A stretch of DNA of 64,000 nt from positions 124,001-188,000 of the forward strand of contig NZ_JBMGJC010000006.1 of the NCBI RefSeq assembly GCF_048984525.1, given 5' to 3'. This document shows positions 1 to 9,863 of the stretch, piece after piece (the first letter of the stretch is position 1; every line of letters begins with the position of its first letter). The notes under the pieces are model-generated. The model saw nothing but the letters and a program-made list of their open reading frames with translations, searched no databases and was not told the origin of the DNA. The stretch comes from Syntrophopropionicum propionicicum_A (GTDB taxonomy: Bacteria > Bacillota > Desulfotomaculia > Desulfotomaculales > Pelotomaculaceae). The position numbers were made by a program, and so were the translations under genes.

Positions 1-321
1 ATCGTGTTTATTATCCTGCCGATCATCATGTACGCCATGCCGTCTGTCCGCAACAAGCTGGGCGGTGTTCTGACCGCTTCAATCCTGGTGGTTGTAGGTG
101 TAATATTCAACCGGATGAACGTGGTGTTTACCGGGATGGCCAAGGCCACGGGCGGCAGCTACTTCCCCAGCATCTGGGAGTGGGCTCTCACCATCGGCAT
201 GTGGAGCGGTCTGGTATTAGTATACTGCTTCGTTGTCGAGAACTTCCCGATCCTGCCCAAGGAAGAGCACGCGCACGGCAGCGGTCACTCTGTCGGAGCG
301 GGAGCTGGCTTCCACGCATAA
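1..321 (+). CDS. NrfD/HybB-type membrane subunit, C-terminal part (partial)
   Basis: The 5' end is cut by the window edge; reading is open from base 1 and stops at a TAA at 319-321. The 106 visible residues hold two to three hydrophobic segments. The first is followed by RMNVVFTGM, then the pattern YFPSIWEWALTIGMWSG, and a His-rich cytoplasmic-looking tail (HAHGSGHSVG). This resembles the C-terminal transmembrane helices of NrfD/HybB/PsrC integral membrane proteins, which pass electrons between the quinone pool and an extracytoplasmic FeS subunit. The next gene, 152 bases on, is a Tat-exported formate dehydrogenase catalytic subunit. I therefore infer that this is its membrane anchor and that an FeS subunit lies upstream outside the window. 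The family call is from short conserved segments only. Confidence 0.75.
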   Translation: MVFIILPIIMYAMPSVRNKLGGVLTASILVVVGVIFNRMNVVFTGMAKATGGSYFPSIWEWALTIGMWSGLVLVYCFVVENFPILPKEEHAHGSGHSVGAGAGFHA

Positions 322-473
322 TAACAAACGATGCATTAAATTAATTGAGTAATATTCATTCGGCAGTTTCGGTCGAGACGAAATAAAATAATAGATTCAG
401 GAACTTTGCAGAAAAGAGCTGGAATGCCTGAAAACTACTTGTTGGTTTATCTAAGGTAAAGGAGGTTACTATT

Positions 474-3400
474 ATGAAAAAAGGTATTAGCCGCCGTGAT
501 TTCATAAAGTATTTAGGATTAGGCACAGCCGGAACGGCTTTGCTTGAAGGAGCCAGCGCAACACCTGCTTTAGCTAAGGAAAATTTGCCTAGTTTTGAGT
601 TGGGTTCTTTCAAGTTAAATAAAACCAAAGAAACTGCTTCCGGCTGTCCTTATTGTGGATGTGGCTGCAGTACTATTGTTTATTCAGATGAAAACGGTAA
701 GGTGGTTTTTATTGAAGGGGATCCTGACAGTCCTATTAATGAAGGGACTTTATGTCCTAAAGGGACAGCTCTCCCGGATGTCTATAACATTGTAGATAAA
801 AATCGCAAGCGTGTGCCCAACCCGGGGCGGTTAACGAAGGTCCTTTACCGTGCCCCCGGCGGCGCCAAGTGGGAAGAAAAAACCTGGGACTGGGCTATAC
901 CTGAAATCGCCAAGCGGGTAAAAAAGACCCGGGACGAACACTTTGAAGCAAAAGACGCTAATGGCGTTACGGTTAACCGCTGTTTGGCCATTTGCCAGAT
1001 GGGCAGCGCTAATATTAATAACGAAGAAGACTATTTAGTTAATAAGCTTATGCGGGGATCCCTGGGTGTGGTTGATCTTGACCATTGCGCCCGTCTCTGA
1101 CACGCCCCAACCGTAGCCGGTCTGGCTAATACTTTTGGTCGGGGAGTAATGACTAATAGTTTTACTGATTATAAGAATTCGGACATATTTTTAATTATCG
1201 GCGCCAACCCGGCCGAAGCTCACCCCATGGCCATGCGCCACATCGGCAAGGCCATGGCAAATGGAGCCAAAATGATTGTCGTTGACCCGAGGTTTACTAA
1301 AACAGCGGCCAAGGCAGATATTTACGTTCCCTTGCGTCCGGGGACAGATATTGCTTTTCTTTACGGTCTGATAAATTACGCCATTGAAAATGATCTTTAC
1401 CAACATGAGTATGTGCATAACTATACCAACGCTTCTTACTTAATCAGTCCAGATTATAATTTTGCGGATGGTGTTTTTTCCGGTTTAGAGGAAAAAGACG
1501 GCAAACTATCCTATAACACTGCCAGCTGGGCTTACCAAAAAGACGGAGATAATATTAAAAAGGACCCCACTCTGCAGGATCCCCAGTGCGTCTGGCAAAT
1601 CATGAAAAAGCATGTTTCCCGGTACGACATAAAAGCGGTCAGTAATGTCACGGGAACCCCGGCAGATACTTTACAGAAAGCTTACGCTTTGTATTGCGAG
1701 TCGGGAAAACCTGATAAAGCAGGTAATTTAATTTACGTACTGGGAATCACCCAGCACAGTTACGGAACTCAAAACACACGGGCAACCGCCATGGTGCAGC
1801 TCTTGCTGGGCAATGTGGGCATGCCCGGCGGCGGCGTTAATCCCCAACGGGGGCAATCAAATGTCCAGGGCGCCTGTGACATGGGCATGCTGTGGAACAA
1901 TATTACGGGCTATCTTGGTGTCCCCGTGGCGTCAAAACATACCACGTACAAGGACTACCTGGCGGTGGAAACGCCCAAGGCGGGATACTGGTCCAACAAA
2001 CCCAATTTCCTGGCCAGCCTGCTCAAGGCCTGGTACGGGGAAAAAGCCACCGCAGCAAATGACTTTTGCTATGACTGGCTGCCTAAATCAGACGGAAAAG
2101 ACCACTCCCACATGGCTTCCTACGCCGCCCTGGCGGAAGGACATATTAAAGGCGTCTTTTGCTGGGCTGAAAATCCTTCCGTAGCCGGGCCGGATGCTTC
2201 CCACGAGGTCAAGGCCCTGGAAAACGCGGACTGGATGGTCTGTGTTGATGTATTTGAAAACGAAACAGCCGCTTTCTGGAAACGCCCGGGAGTAAACCCG
2301 GCGGATATAAAAACGGAGGTTTTCCTGCTGCCGGCTGCTCACAGATACGAAGCAGAAGGCACGAGAACAAACAGTTCACGCCATATTCAATGGGGCTGGA
2401 AGGCTGTTGAGCCGCCCGGAGGGGCAAAAAGCAGCCTCTGGATTGCCGACCGGATCTTTAAAGCTGTCCGCCAGGAATACCAGAGCGGCGGCAAATTCAC
2501 CGATCCTGTTTTAAACATGGTTTGGAATTATGATCAGCCGGGACAGGACGAGCCGGATATAGAAAAAGTAGCGGTTGAAATTAACGGTTATAATGTGGCG
2601 GACGGCCGGGTTTTAGGTACTTTTGGCGACCTTAAAGATGATGGTTCTACTGCCTGCGGTGTATGGGTCTACGCTGGTTATTATTACGTTGACCCCAATG
2701 AGCAGAACCCGTCGTTAAAGGTGCCCGCTGCCAAAAGGCACGGCACGGAGGATAAAAGCGGGCTTGCCGTATATCCGAAATGGACCTTTGCCTGGCCTTT
2801 GAACCGGCGCATTGTTTATAACCGTTGTTCGTCTGACCCGGCCGGCCGGCCCTGGAATCCCCAAAAAGCCTATATATACTGGGACGGAACAAAGTGGATT
2901 ACCAACGATGTTCCAGATTTCGGCGTTACGGACGCGGCCACAAAAGCGCCGAACCCACCGGAAAAGACAGCCAATGCTCCTTTTATTATGAATCCTGAAG
3001 GGCAGGCGCGCTTTTTCAATCCTTCCGGCTTGAAAGAAGGTCCTATGCCGGAACACTATGAACCGGTGGAAAGCCCGGTAAAAAATTTAATAAGTAAGCA
3101 GCAAAATAACCCTATGGCTATGAGATGGAAAGGCGAGTTTTCCATATTGGCCGAAACCGGCAGCAAAGATTTCCCTTACGTGGCTACTACCGTCCATTAC
3201 GTTGAACATTATCAAACCGGGGTAAGGACCAGAAACTGCCCCATGCTGGTAGAATTGATGCCGGAACAATTTGCCACCATATCGCCGACTTTAGCCGGTA
3301 AGTTGGGAATCAAACCTGGAGATGAGATAATTGTAAGCAGTGCCCGGGCGGAAATAAAAATGAAAGCCAATGTTTTACCGATTGTTAAACCCTTAATTGT

Positions 3401-3560
3401 AAACGGCAGTCCCCTGGAAATTGTCTCCTTGCCGTGGAGCTGGGGCTTCATGGGATTATCCAAGGGAGACATTGGGAACGATTTAACACCTTTTATCGGT
3501 GATGCTAACGTCGCTGTTCCGGAATACAAAGCTTTTTTAGTTAACATCAGAAAAGCATAA
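474..3560 (+). CDS. fdhA: Selenocysteine-containing formate dehydrogenase catalytic subunit, Tat-exported (FdnG-like)
   Basis: The 1028-residue reading frame contains an in-frame TGA at 1098-1100 (codon 209). The flanking sequence DHCARL-U-HAPTVAGL is the classical active-site context of Sec formate dehydrogenases, so TGA is read as selenocysteine. A SECIS-type hairpin follows directly. The N-terminus has a twin-arginine signal (SRRDFIK, residues 6-12, then a hydrophobic stretch), placing the enzyme outside the membrane. Cys58, Cys61, Cys65 and Cys94 (CPYCGCGC, then TLCPKG) bind a [4Fe-4S] cluster. The rest is the Mo/W-bis-pyranopterin fold with a C-terminal dinucleotide-binding domain, and the length is near that of FdnG (about 1015). 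The start follows an AAAGGAGG site. It oxidises formate to CO2 (or the reverse) and probably transfers electrons through an FeS subunit to the NrfD-like protein upstream. Confidence 0.95.
1098..1144 (+). promoter_or_regulatory. Selenocysteine codon and bacterial SECIS hairpin of the exported formate dehydrogenase
   Basis: TGA at 1098-1100 is followed by an imperfect stem. The lower part pairs CCCC (1105-1108) with GGGG (1141-1144), then A1110 with T1139 and CC (1111-1112) with GG (1137-1138). The upper stem pairs TAGCC (1114-1118) with GGCTA (1124-1128) and closes the loop GGTCT (1119-1123). The loop starts 18 nt after the TGA. A GGTCT apical loop at this distance matches the SelB-binding hairpin known from fdhF-type genes. 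Confidence 0.9.
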
Positions 3561-3689
3561 CTATCAGCTTAAGACTAACGGGCTTAAAAGGTGTCCTGGT
3601 CTATTTTTCCTAAATAAACCTTAGTAATTAATCATGTTTTATGTATCCTTGTAGTAACAACCTGACATTTGCAGGGAAGGGAAAAGAAA

Positions 3690-3732
3690 AACAGCGTAAC
3701 CACTTGAAACATATTGGTTGGCGCTGTTTTTT
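3690..3732 (+). terminator. Rho-independent terminator after the exported formate dehydrogenase
   Basis: AACAGCG (3690-3696) pairs with CGCTGTT (3722-3728); an inner ACC/GGT pairing is possible and a T-run follows. It lies 130 bases past the stop codon on the same strand. Confidence 0.75.
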
Positions 3733-3821
3733 GTTTGTCATATTTTCATTGTGGAAATCTGTTACGGTTGAACGGAAAGGAAATATTGTCTTATGCCCAT
3801 CCTGAAAACTAAAACTATACT

Positions 3822-4103
3822 TTATTTCAGGAACTTACTGACTGCATCGTTTAGTCTTGCGATTATTTCAGTATCGTCCTCCTCATACGCGTGGATAAGA
3901 CAATGGTTGATATGATCATTAAGAATAATCTTTCCCGTGTTGTTTAAAGCAGAGCGGACAGCGGAAAGCTGGATCAGGATCTCACTGCAGTCTACATCAT
4001 CTTCAACCATCGTTTTGATACCGTTGAGATGTCCTATTATTCTAGCCAGCCGGTTGATGACTTTTTTTTTGTTAGGGTGATCATGAGAATGAGAATGATC
4101 CAT
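3822..4103 (-). CDS. CsoR/InrS-type metal-sensing repressor linked to nickel/cobalt uptake
   Basis: The 93-residue all-helical protein belongs to the CsoR/RcnR/FrmR family (DUF156). Metal ligands fit the C-H-C pattern: Cys39, His64 and Cys68, with the same spacing (25 and 4) as CsoR. The N-terminus is His-rich (MDHSHSHDHP), as expected for nickel sensors such as InrS/RcnR. It is the last gene of the cbiMQO operon, 16 bases after cbiO, behind a strong AAAGGAGG site. By context it should repress the transporter when Ni or Co is plentiful; Cu(I) sensing cannot be excluded from the ligand set alone. G-tract sequences near the operon promoter (6891-6904) are candidate binding sites, because this family recognises G-rich tracts flanked by AT sequence. 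Confidence 0.85.
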   Translation of the reverse strand: MDHSHSHDHPNKKKVINRLARIIGHLNGIKTMVEDDVDCSEILIQLSAVRSALNNTGKIILNDHINHCLIHAYEEDDTEIIARLNDAVSKFLK

Positions 4104-4119
4104 ATGGGTCTGTCCTCCT

Positions 4120-4896
4120 TTAAATACTTTTCAGATCGTTCCGCGATATATTGCTGCACACGGGACAGTTCTGAAGGCCCAGCGGAGCTTCCAGTCCGCT
4201 TTGTTCCATCAACGGCAAATCGGTGAGAATATCTGCGGTAGGCCCGTCGGATAATACCCTGCCGTCTTTCATTATTATGGTCCTCTCACAAAGCTCGAAC
4301 ACCAGGTCTAAATCGTGTGTCGCGATAATTTTTGTATGCGAAAACCCCTTAAGAAGATTAATCAGCCTTCGTCTGGACTTGGGATCCAGCGCTGTGGAAG
4401 GCTCATCCATCACCAAAATGTCTGGAGCCATGGAAAGGACAGTCGCTATTGCAGCGGCGCGCTTTTCGCCGCCAGAAAGCTTGTACGGCGCACGGTCCCT
4501 CAAATGTTCAATGCCGACTGTCTCCATCGCCTTTACCACACTCCGCTCCACCTCGCGCTCGTCCAGCTTGTAGTTGCGCGGGCCGAAAGCCACATCGTCA
4601 TAAACAGTAGACATAAACAGCTGGTCATCAGAATTCTGGAAAAGCATACCCATTTTCTGCCTGATTAGCGGCAGGGTTTTCTTAACCACCGGCACCTCTC
4701 CCACAATTACTTCACCTTTACACGGAAAAATGGCGCCCACAAGAAGCATCAGCAGTGTCGTCTTACCCGCGCCGTTGGCACCCACGATCCCCACAGACTC
4801 CCCGTGATGGATACGGAAAGAGACGTCCTTTAATGCTTCACGCCCGTCTGGATAAATGTATTGTAAGTTCCTTACTTCCGTTATATGATGGCTCAT
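4120..4896 (-). CDS. cbiO: ECF-type nickel/cobalt transporter ATPase CbiO/NikO
   Basis: ABC ATPase of 258 residues. Walker A is GANGAGKT (residues 39-46), the signature is LSGGE (140-144) and Walker B is ILVMDEPS (about 160-167). It powers uptake together with CbiQ and CbiM. The ATG at 4896 is chosen because it has an AGGAG site and overlaps the cbiQ stop codon as ATGA, typical of translational coupling; reading is open further upstream but inside cbiQ. The C-terminus carries a short extra segment with CPVC (near residue 250), unusual for a CbiO and possibly metal-binding. The next gene is the CsoR-type regulator. Confidence 0.92.
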   Translation of the reverse strand: MSHHITEVRNLQYIYPDGREALKDVSFRIHHGESVGIVGANGAGKTTLLMLLVGAIFPCKGEVIVGEVPVVKKTLPLIRQKMGMLFQNSDDQLFMSTVYDDVAFGPRNYKLDEREVERSVVKAMETVGIEHLRDRAPYKLSGGEKRAAAIATVLSMAPDILVMDEPSTALDPKSRRRLINLLKGFSHTKIIATHDLDLVFELCERTIIMKDGRVLSDGPTADILTDLPLMEQSGLEAPLGLQNCPVCSNISRNDLKSI

Positions 4897-5705
4897 TTCC
4901 CCACTCCTGTCACCAGAGATCCGAATAATACCGGGATATTGTAAAAACGAGCGGCTAAAAAAAATGACACCCACCCGCATAGGTACAGCATATCTTTAAC
5001 TGCCATTCCTTTATCATGGCCGGTGTTGTACTCTCCCTGAAAACCTCTTAGTACCATTGCCTGATACACGTTCTGGGCCCTTTCAAAGGTCCTGATCAGC
5101 AAATTGCCGGCAAGCGACCCCCACACCCGGGGCTGTACACCATTATGGAGAGGAGCGCGCAGACTATAGGCCCGCATGATCCTGGCAACCTCCTCCAACA
5201 GTACTGAAATATAACGGTAAGTCAGCAGGAGCTGCAGCACAAATATACGGGGCACGTGGAGCATCCGCAGCGCGGCCGCAATCCTGTCCATGCCCGTTGT
5301 AGCGATAAGAGTGAGCGCGGCCAGGACTGCCAGGACGAATTTGATTATAATTGTAAAAAATGATATCCAGCCCCCAGAGAGCCGGAAATCGTTTAAAATA
5401 AAAACGGTGCTGTGGTCAAACAAGGGGTTGAAAGCCCCGATACACACCGCAAGCGGCGCCACCAGCAGCATTCTCTTTAGTATGGGTAAAAGAGGTATCT
5501 CAGCGAGCGCTATTACCACTACCGGATAAAAGATTACCGGAAGCAGCCCGGCAGCGTCATATTTCCCGAAAGAAACCACCACAATCAAGTATATCATTGT
5601 GGTGAGGAGCTTAGCCAGAGGATGGATACTGTGTATCATTGTCTTTAGCTCCGCGAGCTCATCGAGTAAGCGGATGCTGTATAGTGACTGCATCATGTTA
5701 GCCAT
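4893..5705 (-). CDS. cbiQ: ECF-type nickel/cobalt transporter transmembrane protein CbiQ/NikQ
   Basis: This 270-residue integral membrane protein has about five hydrophobic segments. The coupling motif A-x-x-x-R-G appears as AMVLRGFQG near residue 220, and a related Arg-rich stretch RIMRAYSLRAP lies before it; both contact the ATPase in ECF T-components. It is the transmembrane scaffold between the substrate-specific CbiM and the ATPase CbiO. It starts 35 bases after the cbiM stop and overlaps the cbiO start by four bases (ATGA). Confidence 0.92.
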   Translation of the reverse strand: MANMMQSLYSIRLLDELAELKTMIHSIHPLAKLLTTMIYLIVVVSFGKYDAAGLLPVIFYPVVVIALAEIPLLPILKRMLLVAPLAVCIGAFNPLFDHSTVFILNDFRLSGGWISFFTIIIKFVLAVLAALTLIATTGMDRIAAALRMLHVPRIFVLQLLLTYRYISVLLEEVARIMRAYSLRAPLHNGVQPRVWGSLAGNLLIRTFERAQNVYQAMVLRGFQGEYNTGHDKGMAVKDMLYLCGWVSFFLAARFYNIPVLFGSLVTGVGK

Positions 5706-5740
5706 ATAATTTTATAACCACAGGCCTCACTTTATAATAA

Positions 5741-6799
5741 TTAGACAGCGCCTGCTTTTCCCCTTCTTTTTATGATGCTGATGCCCATGCCAGTTATTGC
5801 CGCCAGGACCAGCGTCAGCAAGCCGCCAACTACGCCTGACACACTTGTTCCTGTGTTGACAGCGAGCCCGGCCTCTTCCCCGTCACCCTGCAGGGCGCCT
5901 GGTTCTTCCTCGCCTTCAGCAGCCTTAAAACCGTAATCCGGCAAAAATGCTATCCTCTCCTGCACATCAGCTAGAGTTTCATGAATCACGCCGGTGGCTT
6001 CCAGTTCCTCTACCCCGGCAGTTTTAAACATGGACCATTCCAGCCCGTCGGGCTGAGATGACGCGAACCAGGATAATACACCACCGGTAAACAATGCGGC
6101 AACTATAAGGCCTGATAAAACTTTTTTCATCGAAACAGTGCCTAAAGCCTCGTCCAGGGAGGCTTTCTCCAGAATTTCAGGACGCGCCCTCCATACAAAT
6201 CCGGCGACAGCGGCAGTAACGAGACCTTCCACCACACCTATGGCCAGGTGAATAGGCTGCACCAGCAATACAAATGTACGGAAAGGCAATTCGGTTACCC
6301 CGGAAAACAACGTTTCAAGAACTACAGCAAAAGCTCCCATCTGCAGTCCTATAACTGCGGCCAGCAAAGCCGCGATAAACATGCGGGCGGGAGTAAAAAC
6401 TTTGTTTACTATCGGTTTGTATATAAGAGGGTATGCTATAAAGCATGTAAAAAATCCAAGGTTGAATATATTGCATCCCAGGGCCAGCAGGCCGCCGTCG
6501 GCAAAAAAGAGAGCCTGTATCGTCAGAATGGACGCCATCGTGAGGAATCCCGCGTATGGCCCTAAAATAATAGCCAGCAGCAACCCTCCTCCCAAATGGC
6601 CGCTGGAACCGGTAGCCGGAATGGCAAAGTTAATCATTTGGGCGGCAAAAACAAACGCTCCCATGACCCCCATTAAGGGTATTTTCCTGTCGTCCATATC
6701 ATTCTTAATTTTTTTAATTGAGTAAGCCGCGACCCCGGCAGTTGCAACCCACATGGTCCCTCCCACAACGGGAGATATAAGTGCGTCCGCCATATGCAA
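5741..6799 (-). CDS. cbiM: Nickel/cobalt ECF transporter substrate-binding subunit, CbiM/NikM fused to a PDGLE (NikN-type) domain
   Basis: About 352 residues with seven to eight membrane segments. Residues 1 to about 215 are the CbiM/NikM core. The C-terminal part carries the PDGLE signature (SSQPDGLEW) and a final membrane helix, as in NikMN fusions, so a separate cbiN is not needed. I chose the TTG at 6799. It gives Met1-His2 (MHMADALIS), and in this family the amino terminus and His2 bind the metal; a GGGGGG ribosome-binding site lies 9 nt upstream. The ATG at 6793 would lose His2 and sit 15 nt from that site. NikMN fusions usually carry nickel, which suits hydrogenases, but cobalt is possible. 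Confidence 0.88.
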   Translation of the reverse strand: MHMADALISPVVGGTMWVATAGVAAYSIKKIKNDMDDRKIPLMGVMGAFVFAAQMINFAIPATGSSGHLGGGLLLAIILGPYAGFLTMASILTIQALFFADGGLLALGCNIFNLGFFTCFIAYPLIYKPIVNKVFTPARMFIAALLAAVIGLQMGAFAVVLETLFSGVTELPFRTFVLLVQPIHLAIGVVEGLVTAAVAGFVWRARPEILEKASLDEALGTVSMKKVLSGLIVAALFTGGVLSWFASSQPDGLEWSMFKTAGVEELEATGVIHETLADVQERIAFLPDYGFKAAEGEEEPGALQGDGEEAGLAVNTGTSVSGVVGGLLTLVLAAITGMGISIIKRRGKAGAV

Positions 6800-6857
6800 A
6801 AAAATCAACCCCCCATAACAAATATTTTTAGAATAATAAAAGTTCCTGTCATAATTA

Positions 6858-6886
6858 AGTATAAATTTCAAACAAACCTTGTACAA
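6858..6886 (-). promoter_or_regulatory. Sigma-A type promoter of the cbiMQO-csoR operon with adjacent G-tract
   Basis: On the minus strand TTGTAC (6881-6886) and TATACT (6858-6863) are separated by exactly 17 nt. Just upstream of the -35 box lies CCATGGGGGGATAT (plus strand 6891-6904), and a second G6 tract overlaps the cbiM ribosome-binding site (6810-6815). G-tracts with AT flanks fit operators of the CsoR/RcnR family, and a CsoR-type gene ends this operon. Promoter from sequence; operator role inferred. Confidence 0.7.
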
Positions 6887-6939
6887 TCCGCCATGGGGGG
6901 ATATAAATTAAGATAAATTAAGTGAATTTATTCCTGGAG

Positions 6940-6970
6940 AAAAAAAGCTTTGCCCTGTTACGGGCAAAGC
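6940..6970 (-). terminator. Rho-independent terminator of the fdh operon
   Basis: Read on the minus strand, GCTTTGCCC (6962-6970) pairs with GGGCAAAGC (6947-6955) around a short loop, followed by a run of seven T (6940-6946). It lies about 60 bases after the fdhA stop. Confidence 0.9.
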
Positions 6971-7032
6971 CACATTTATATATCTCCACAAGGGAGGCAC
7001 AGCATATTAATTTAAACCTCTTATACTGATTT

Positions 7033-9729
7033 CTAACTTACCTTCTCTACCTTAACCGCGCAGACCTTGTATTCGGGTATCTTGGAAATAGGGTCGCGCG
7101 CCGCGTTGGTTACCTTGTTGATCGGAACATCCGGATACTGGAAGGAGGTAAATACCAGGCCCGGGGTTACCCTTTCGGATATCTGGGCCGCTACTTCCAC
7201 ATTACCTCTCCGTGAGGTTACCCTTACTTTATCACCATCGCTGATACCAAGTTTTTTAGCGTCTTCGGAGTTGATCTCCAGGTACTCTGTCGGATAGAAC
7301 ACATCCAGGGCACCCGTGCGCTGAGTCATGGTTCCAGTATGATAGTGATATCTCCTGCGGCCTGTGCTCAGGACCATCGGATATTCGGCATCGGGCAGCT
7401 CATTAGGCGGAATATGCTCGACCGGGTTGAACTTGCCGAGGCCGCGTACGAACTTATTAGCATGCAGGAACTTGGTGCCCGGGTGATCCGGTGTGGGGCA
7501 CGGCCACTGCAGGCTGCAGACATCCAACCTGTCAAAGGAGATGCCGCCATAAGACGGTGTAACCCTGGCGATTTCGTTCATGATGTTTTCAGGTGAATCA
7601 TAGCTCATCGGGTAGCCCATGGCTGTAGCAATGAGACAGATGATTTCCCAGTCAGGCTTGCTGTTGCCGATCGGCTCAATAGCCTTACGTACCCGCTGGA
7701 CCCGGCGCTCGGTATTGCTGAAAGTGCCGTCTTTCTCGGCAAAACTTCCAGCAGGCAGCACCACGTCAGCCAGCTCGGCTGTTTCGGTCAGGAAGATGTC
7801 CTGTACAACCAGGAAGTCCAGGCTCTCCAGCTCATGTATAACCTGGTTGGCATCGGGGTCAGACAGTACCGGGTTCTCACCAAGGATATACATGGCCTTG
7901 ACAGACTTGCCGGCTGCTTCTACCATCTCACCCACGGTCAGTCCAGGCTTGTCAGGCATTTTATCCACATTCCAGAACTTGGCAAACTTTTCACGGTTTG
8001 CTTCAACCGCTACAGGCTGGTAAGCGGGGAAGACTACAGGCAGCGCACCCATATCGCAGGCGCCCTGAACGTTGTTCTGGCCGCGCAGCGGGTTGACGCC
8101 GCTGGACTCTTTACCGATATGCCCGGTGAGCATAGCCAGGTTGGTTGTGGAAAAGACGTTATGTGTTCCACAGGTGTGCTGGGTGATGCCCATGGTATAC
8201 AGGATCGTTGAGTTTTTAGCCTTGGCGTAGCCGCGAGCAACTTCGCGGATAACGTCCGCAGGCACTCCAGTAATTTCAGAAACATAATCAGGCGTATACT
8301 TGACCACAGTCTGCTTGAACGCGTCAAAATCTTCAGTGCGAGCCTCCACAAACTCTTTGTTGTAGAGTCCCTCTGAGATAATAACATTGGCCAGACCGTT
8401 AAACAGGGCAATATCAGTGCCCGGTTTTAACTGCAGGTGATACTGGGCCAGCTTGGCTGAATCAGTAAGACGCGGGTCTGCCACTGCCAGAGTGGCTCCC
8501 TTGGCGACAGCCTGCTTGATCTTGATGCCAATAATCGGGTGCGCGTCAAACGTGTTGGTACCAGCTGCCAGAATGAAATCCGCTTCAGCGATTTCCCCAA
8601 TAGAGTTGGTCATCGCTCCGCTCCCAAACGCTGCCCCCAGACCGGCGACAGTAGGAGCGTGTCAGAGACGGGCGCAGTGGTCGATGTTATTGGTACCGAT
8701 CACCGCGCGGGCCAGTTTGTTCATCAGGTAGTTTTCTTCGTTGGTAACACGGGCGGAAGAAAGCAGTGCTAATGCATCCGGCCCGTACGCATCTTTCGTT
8801 GCACCTAACTTCTCTGCCACCAGAGCGATGGCTTCATCCCAGGTGGCCTCTACAAATTTCCCGTCCTTTTTGATCAGCGGGTTAGTCAGGCGGTCGGGAT
8901 GGTGAATAAAGCCGTAGCCAAAGCGTCCCTTCACGCACAGGGCGCGTCCGTTCACATCTCCATCAGTGGAAGTTACACCGATAACCTTGCCGTCCTTTAC
9001 GTTTAGGTCAAAGGCGCATCCCACACCGCAGTATGGACAGGTGGTTGTAACCTTTTCAACTTCCCAGCGGCGACCTTTGCCAATCATAGCCTTTTCACTG
9101 AGAGCGCCCACTGGACACACCGACACGCAGTTGCCGCAGAATACGCAGTTCGATATATCCGTATCAGCGTAATGGGCGCCCATGGCCGGCGTAACAATAG
9201 AGTTGAAACCTCTGTAAGCAAAGTTTATTACGTTGTTGCCCTGGATCTCTTCACACATCCTGATGCATTTGCCGCACAAAATGCATTTGTTCATATCCCT
9301 TTGGATGAACGGGTTGTCATCTTCGATGGGATAATTGTGTTTTTCGCCTTTAAAGGCGTCCTGTTTAACACCGTAATAATAAGCGTAGTCCTGCAGGCGG
9401 CATTCGCCGTTCTTATTGCAGGTCAGGCAATCTTCCGGGTGGTTGGCCAGCAGAAGCTCTAGGTTTGTTTTCCGCGCTTCAATTACAGCCGGTGAGGCAG
9501 TGTTTACAACCATGCCTTCTGTAGCTTCTGTGACACATGATGCCGGGAGATTGCGAGCTCCGGGGATTTCCACCACACATATACGGCAGGCCCCTGGTTT
9601 GCTCAGCTCAGGGTCGTGGCAGAAGGTGGGAATAAAGATACCCGCCTGTTCAGCAGCTTCCAGCACCGTAGTCCCCTTGGGCACGGTAATCTGGTTGCCG
9701 TCTATGGTAAGCGTAACATTTGCCACCAT
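7033..9729 (-). CDS. fdhA: Cytoplasmic selenocysteine formate dehydrogenase alpha subunit (NuoG-like N-terminus plus molybdopterin domain)
   Basis: 898 residues with an in-frame TGA at 8662-8664 (codon 356) in the context DHCARL-U-HAPTVAGL, read as selenocysteine. No export signal is present. Domain order: plant-type [2Fe-2S] domain (about 1-80; Cys in FIPTFCHD, GACRIC, ASCV), the NuoG-type Cys-rich segment (CLTCNKNGECRLQ), two [4Fe-4S] ferredoxin motifs (CILCGKCIRMCE, CVFCGNCVSVCP), the [4Fe-4S] motif CPYCGVGC near residue 230, then the Mo/W-bis-PGD domain. The ATG at 9729 has a GGGAGG site. With the NuoE/NuoF-like subunits upstream it should form a soluble NAD(H)- and possibly ferredoxin-linked formate dehydrogenase. 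In a syntroph it would mainly reduce CO2 with NADH/ferredoxin electrons. Confidence 0.95.
8631..8664 (-). promoter_or_regulatory. Selenocysteine codon and SECIS hairpin of the cytoplasmic formate dehydrogenase
   Basis: TGA (8664-8662 on the minus strand) is followed after 18 nt by the loop GGTCT (8643-8639). CTGTCGCC before the loop pairs with GGGGGCAG after it, with one G-G mismatch and one G-U pair. Loop sequence and distance are identical to those of the exported enzyme at 1098-1144. Confidence 0.88.
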
Positions 9730-9863
9730 TATAACCTCCCTTCAAAGAACTAAGCTCCTTTCCTGGTGGGAGGCATAGTCGTTTCTGACTATACCCTGTC
9801 GGCCAGCTATCATACCGGGCAGGTTTAGATAGGTTGGCTCGGAGCATTTTGTTTATAAATTGT

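Noticed and set aside
1098..1100. TGA as a true stop or frameshift splitting the exported formate dehydrogenase
   Set aside because: Context, conserved frame and SECIS hairpin show a selenocysteine codon. The same holds at 8662-8664.
2647..3547. Several minus-strand open frames opposite the formate dehydrogenase gene
   Set aside because: All are shadows of a strongly conserved coding sequence.
6800..6930. Cobalamin or NiCo riboswitch before cbiM
   Set aside because: Only about 60 bases separate promoter and start, and no GCCACTG-type box or four-way junction sequence is visible.
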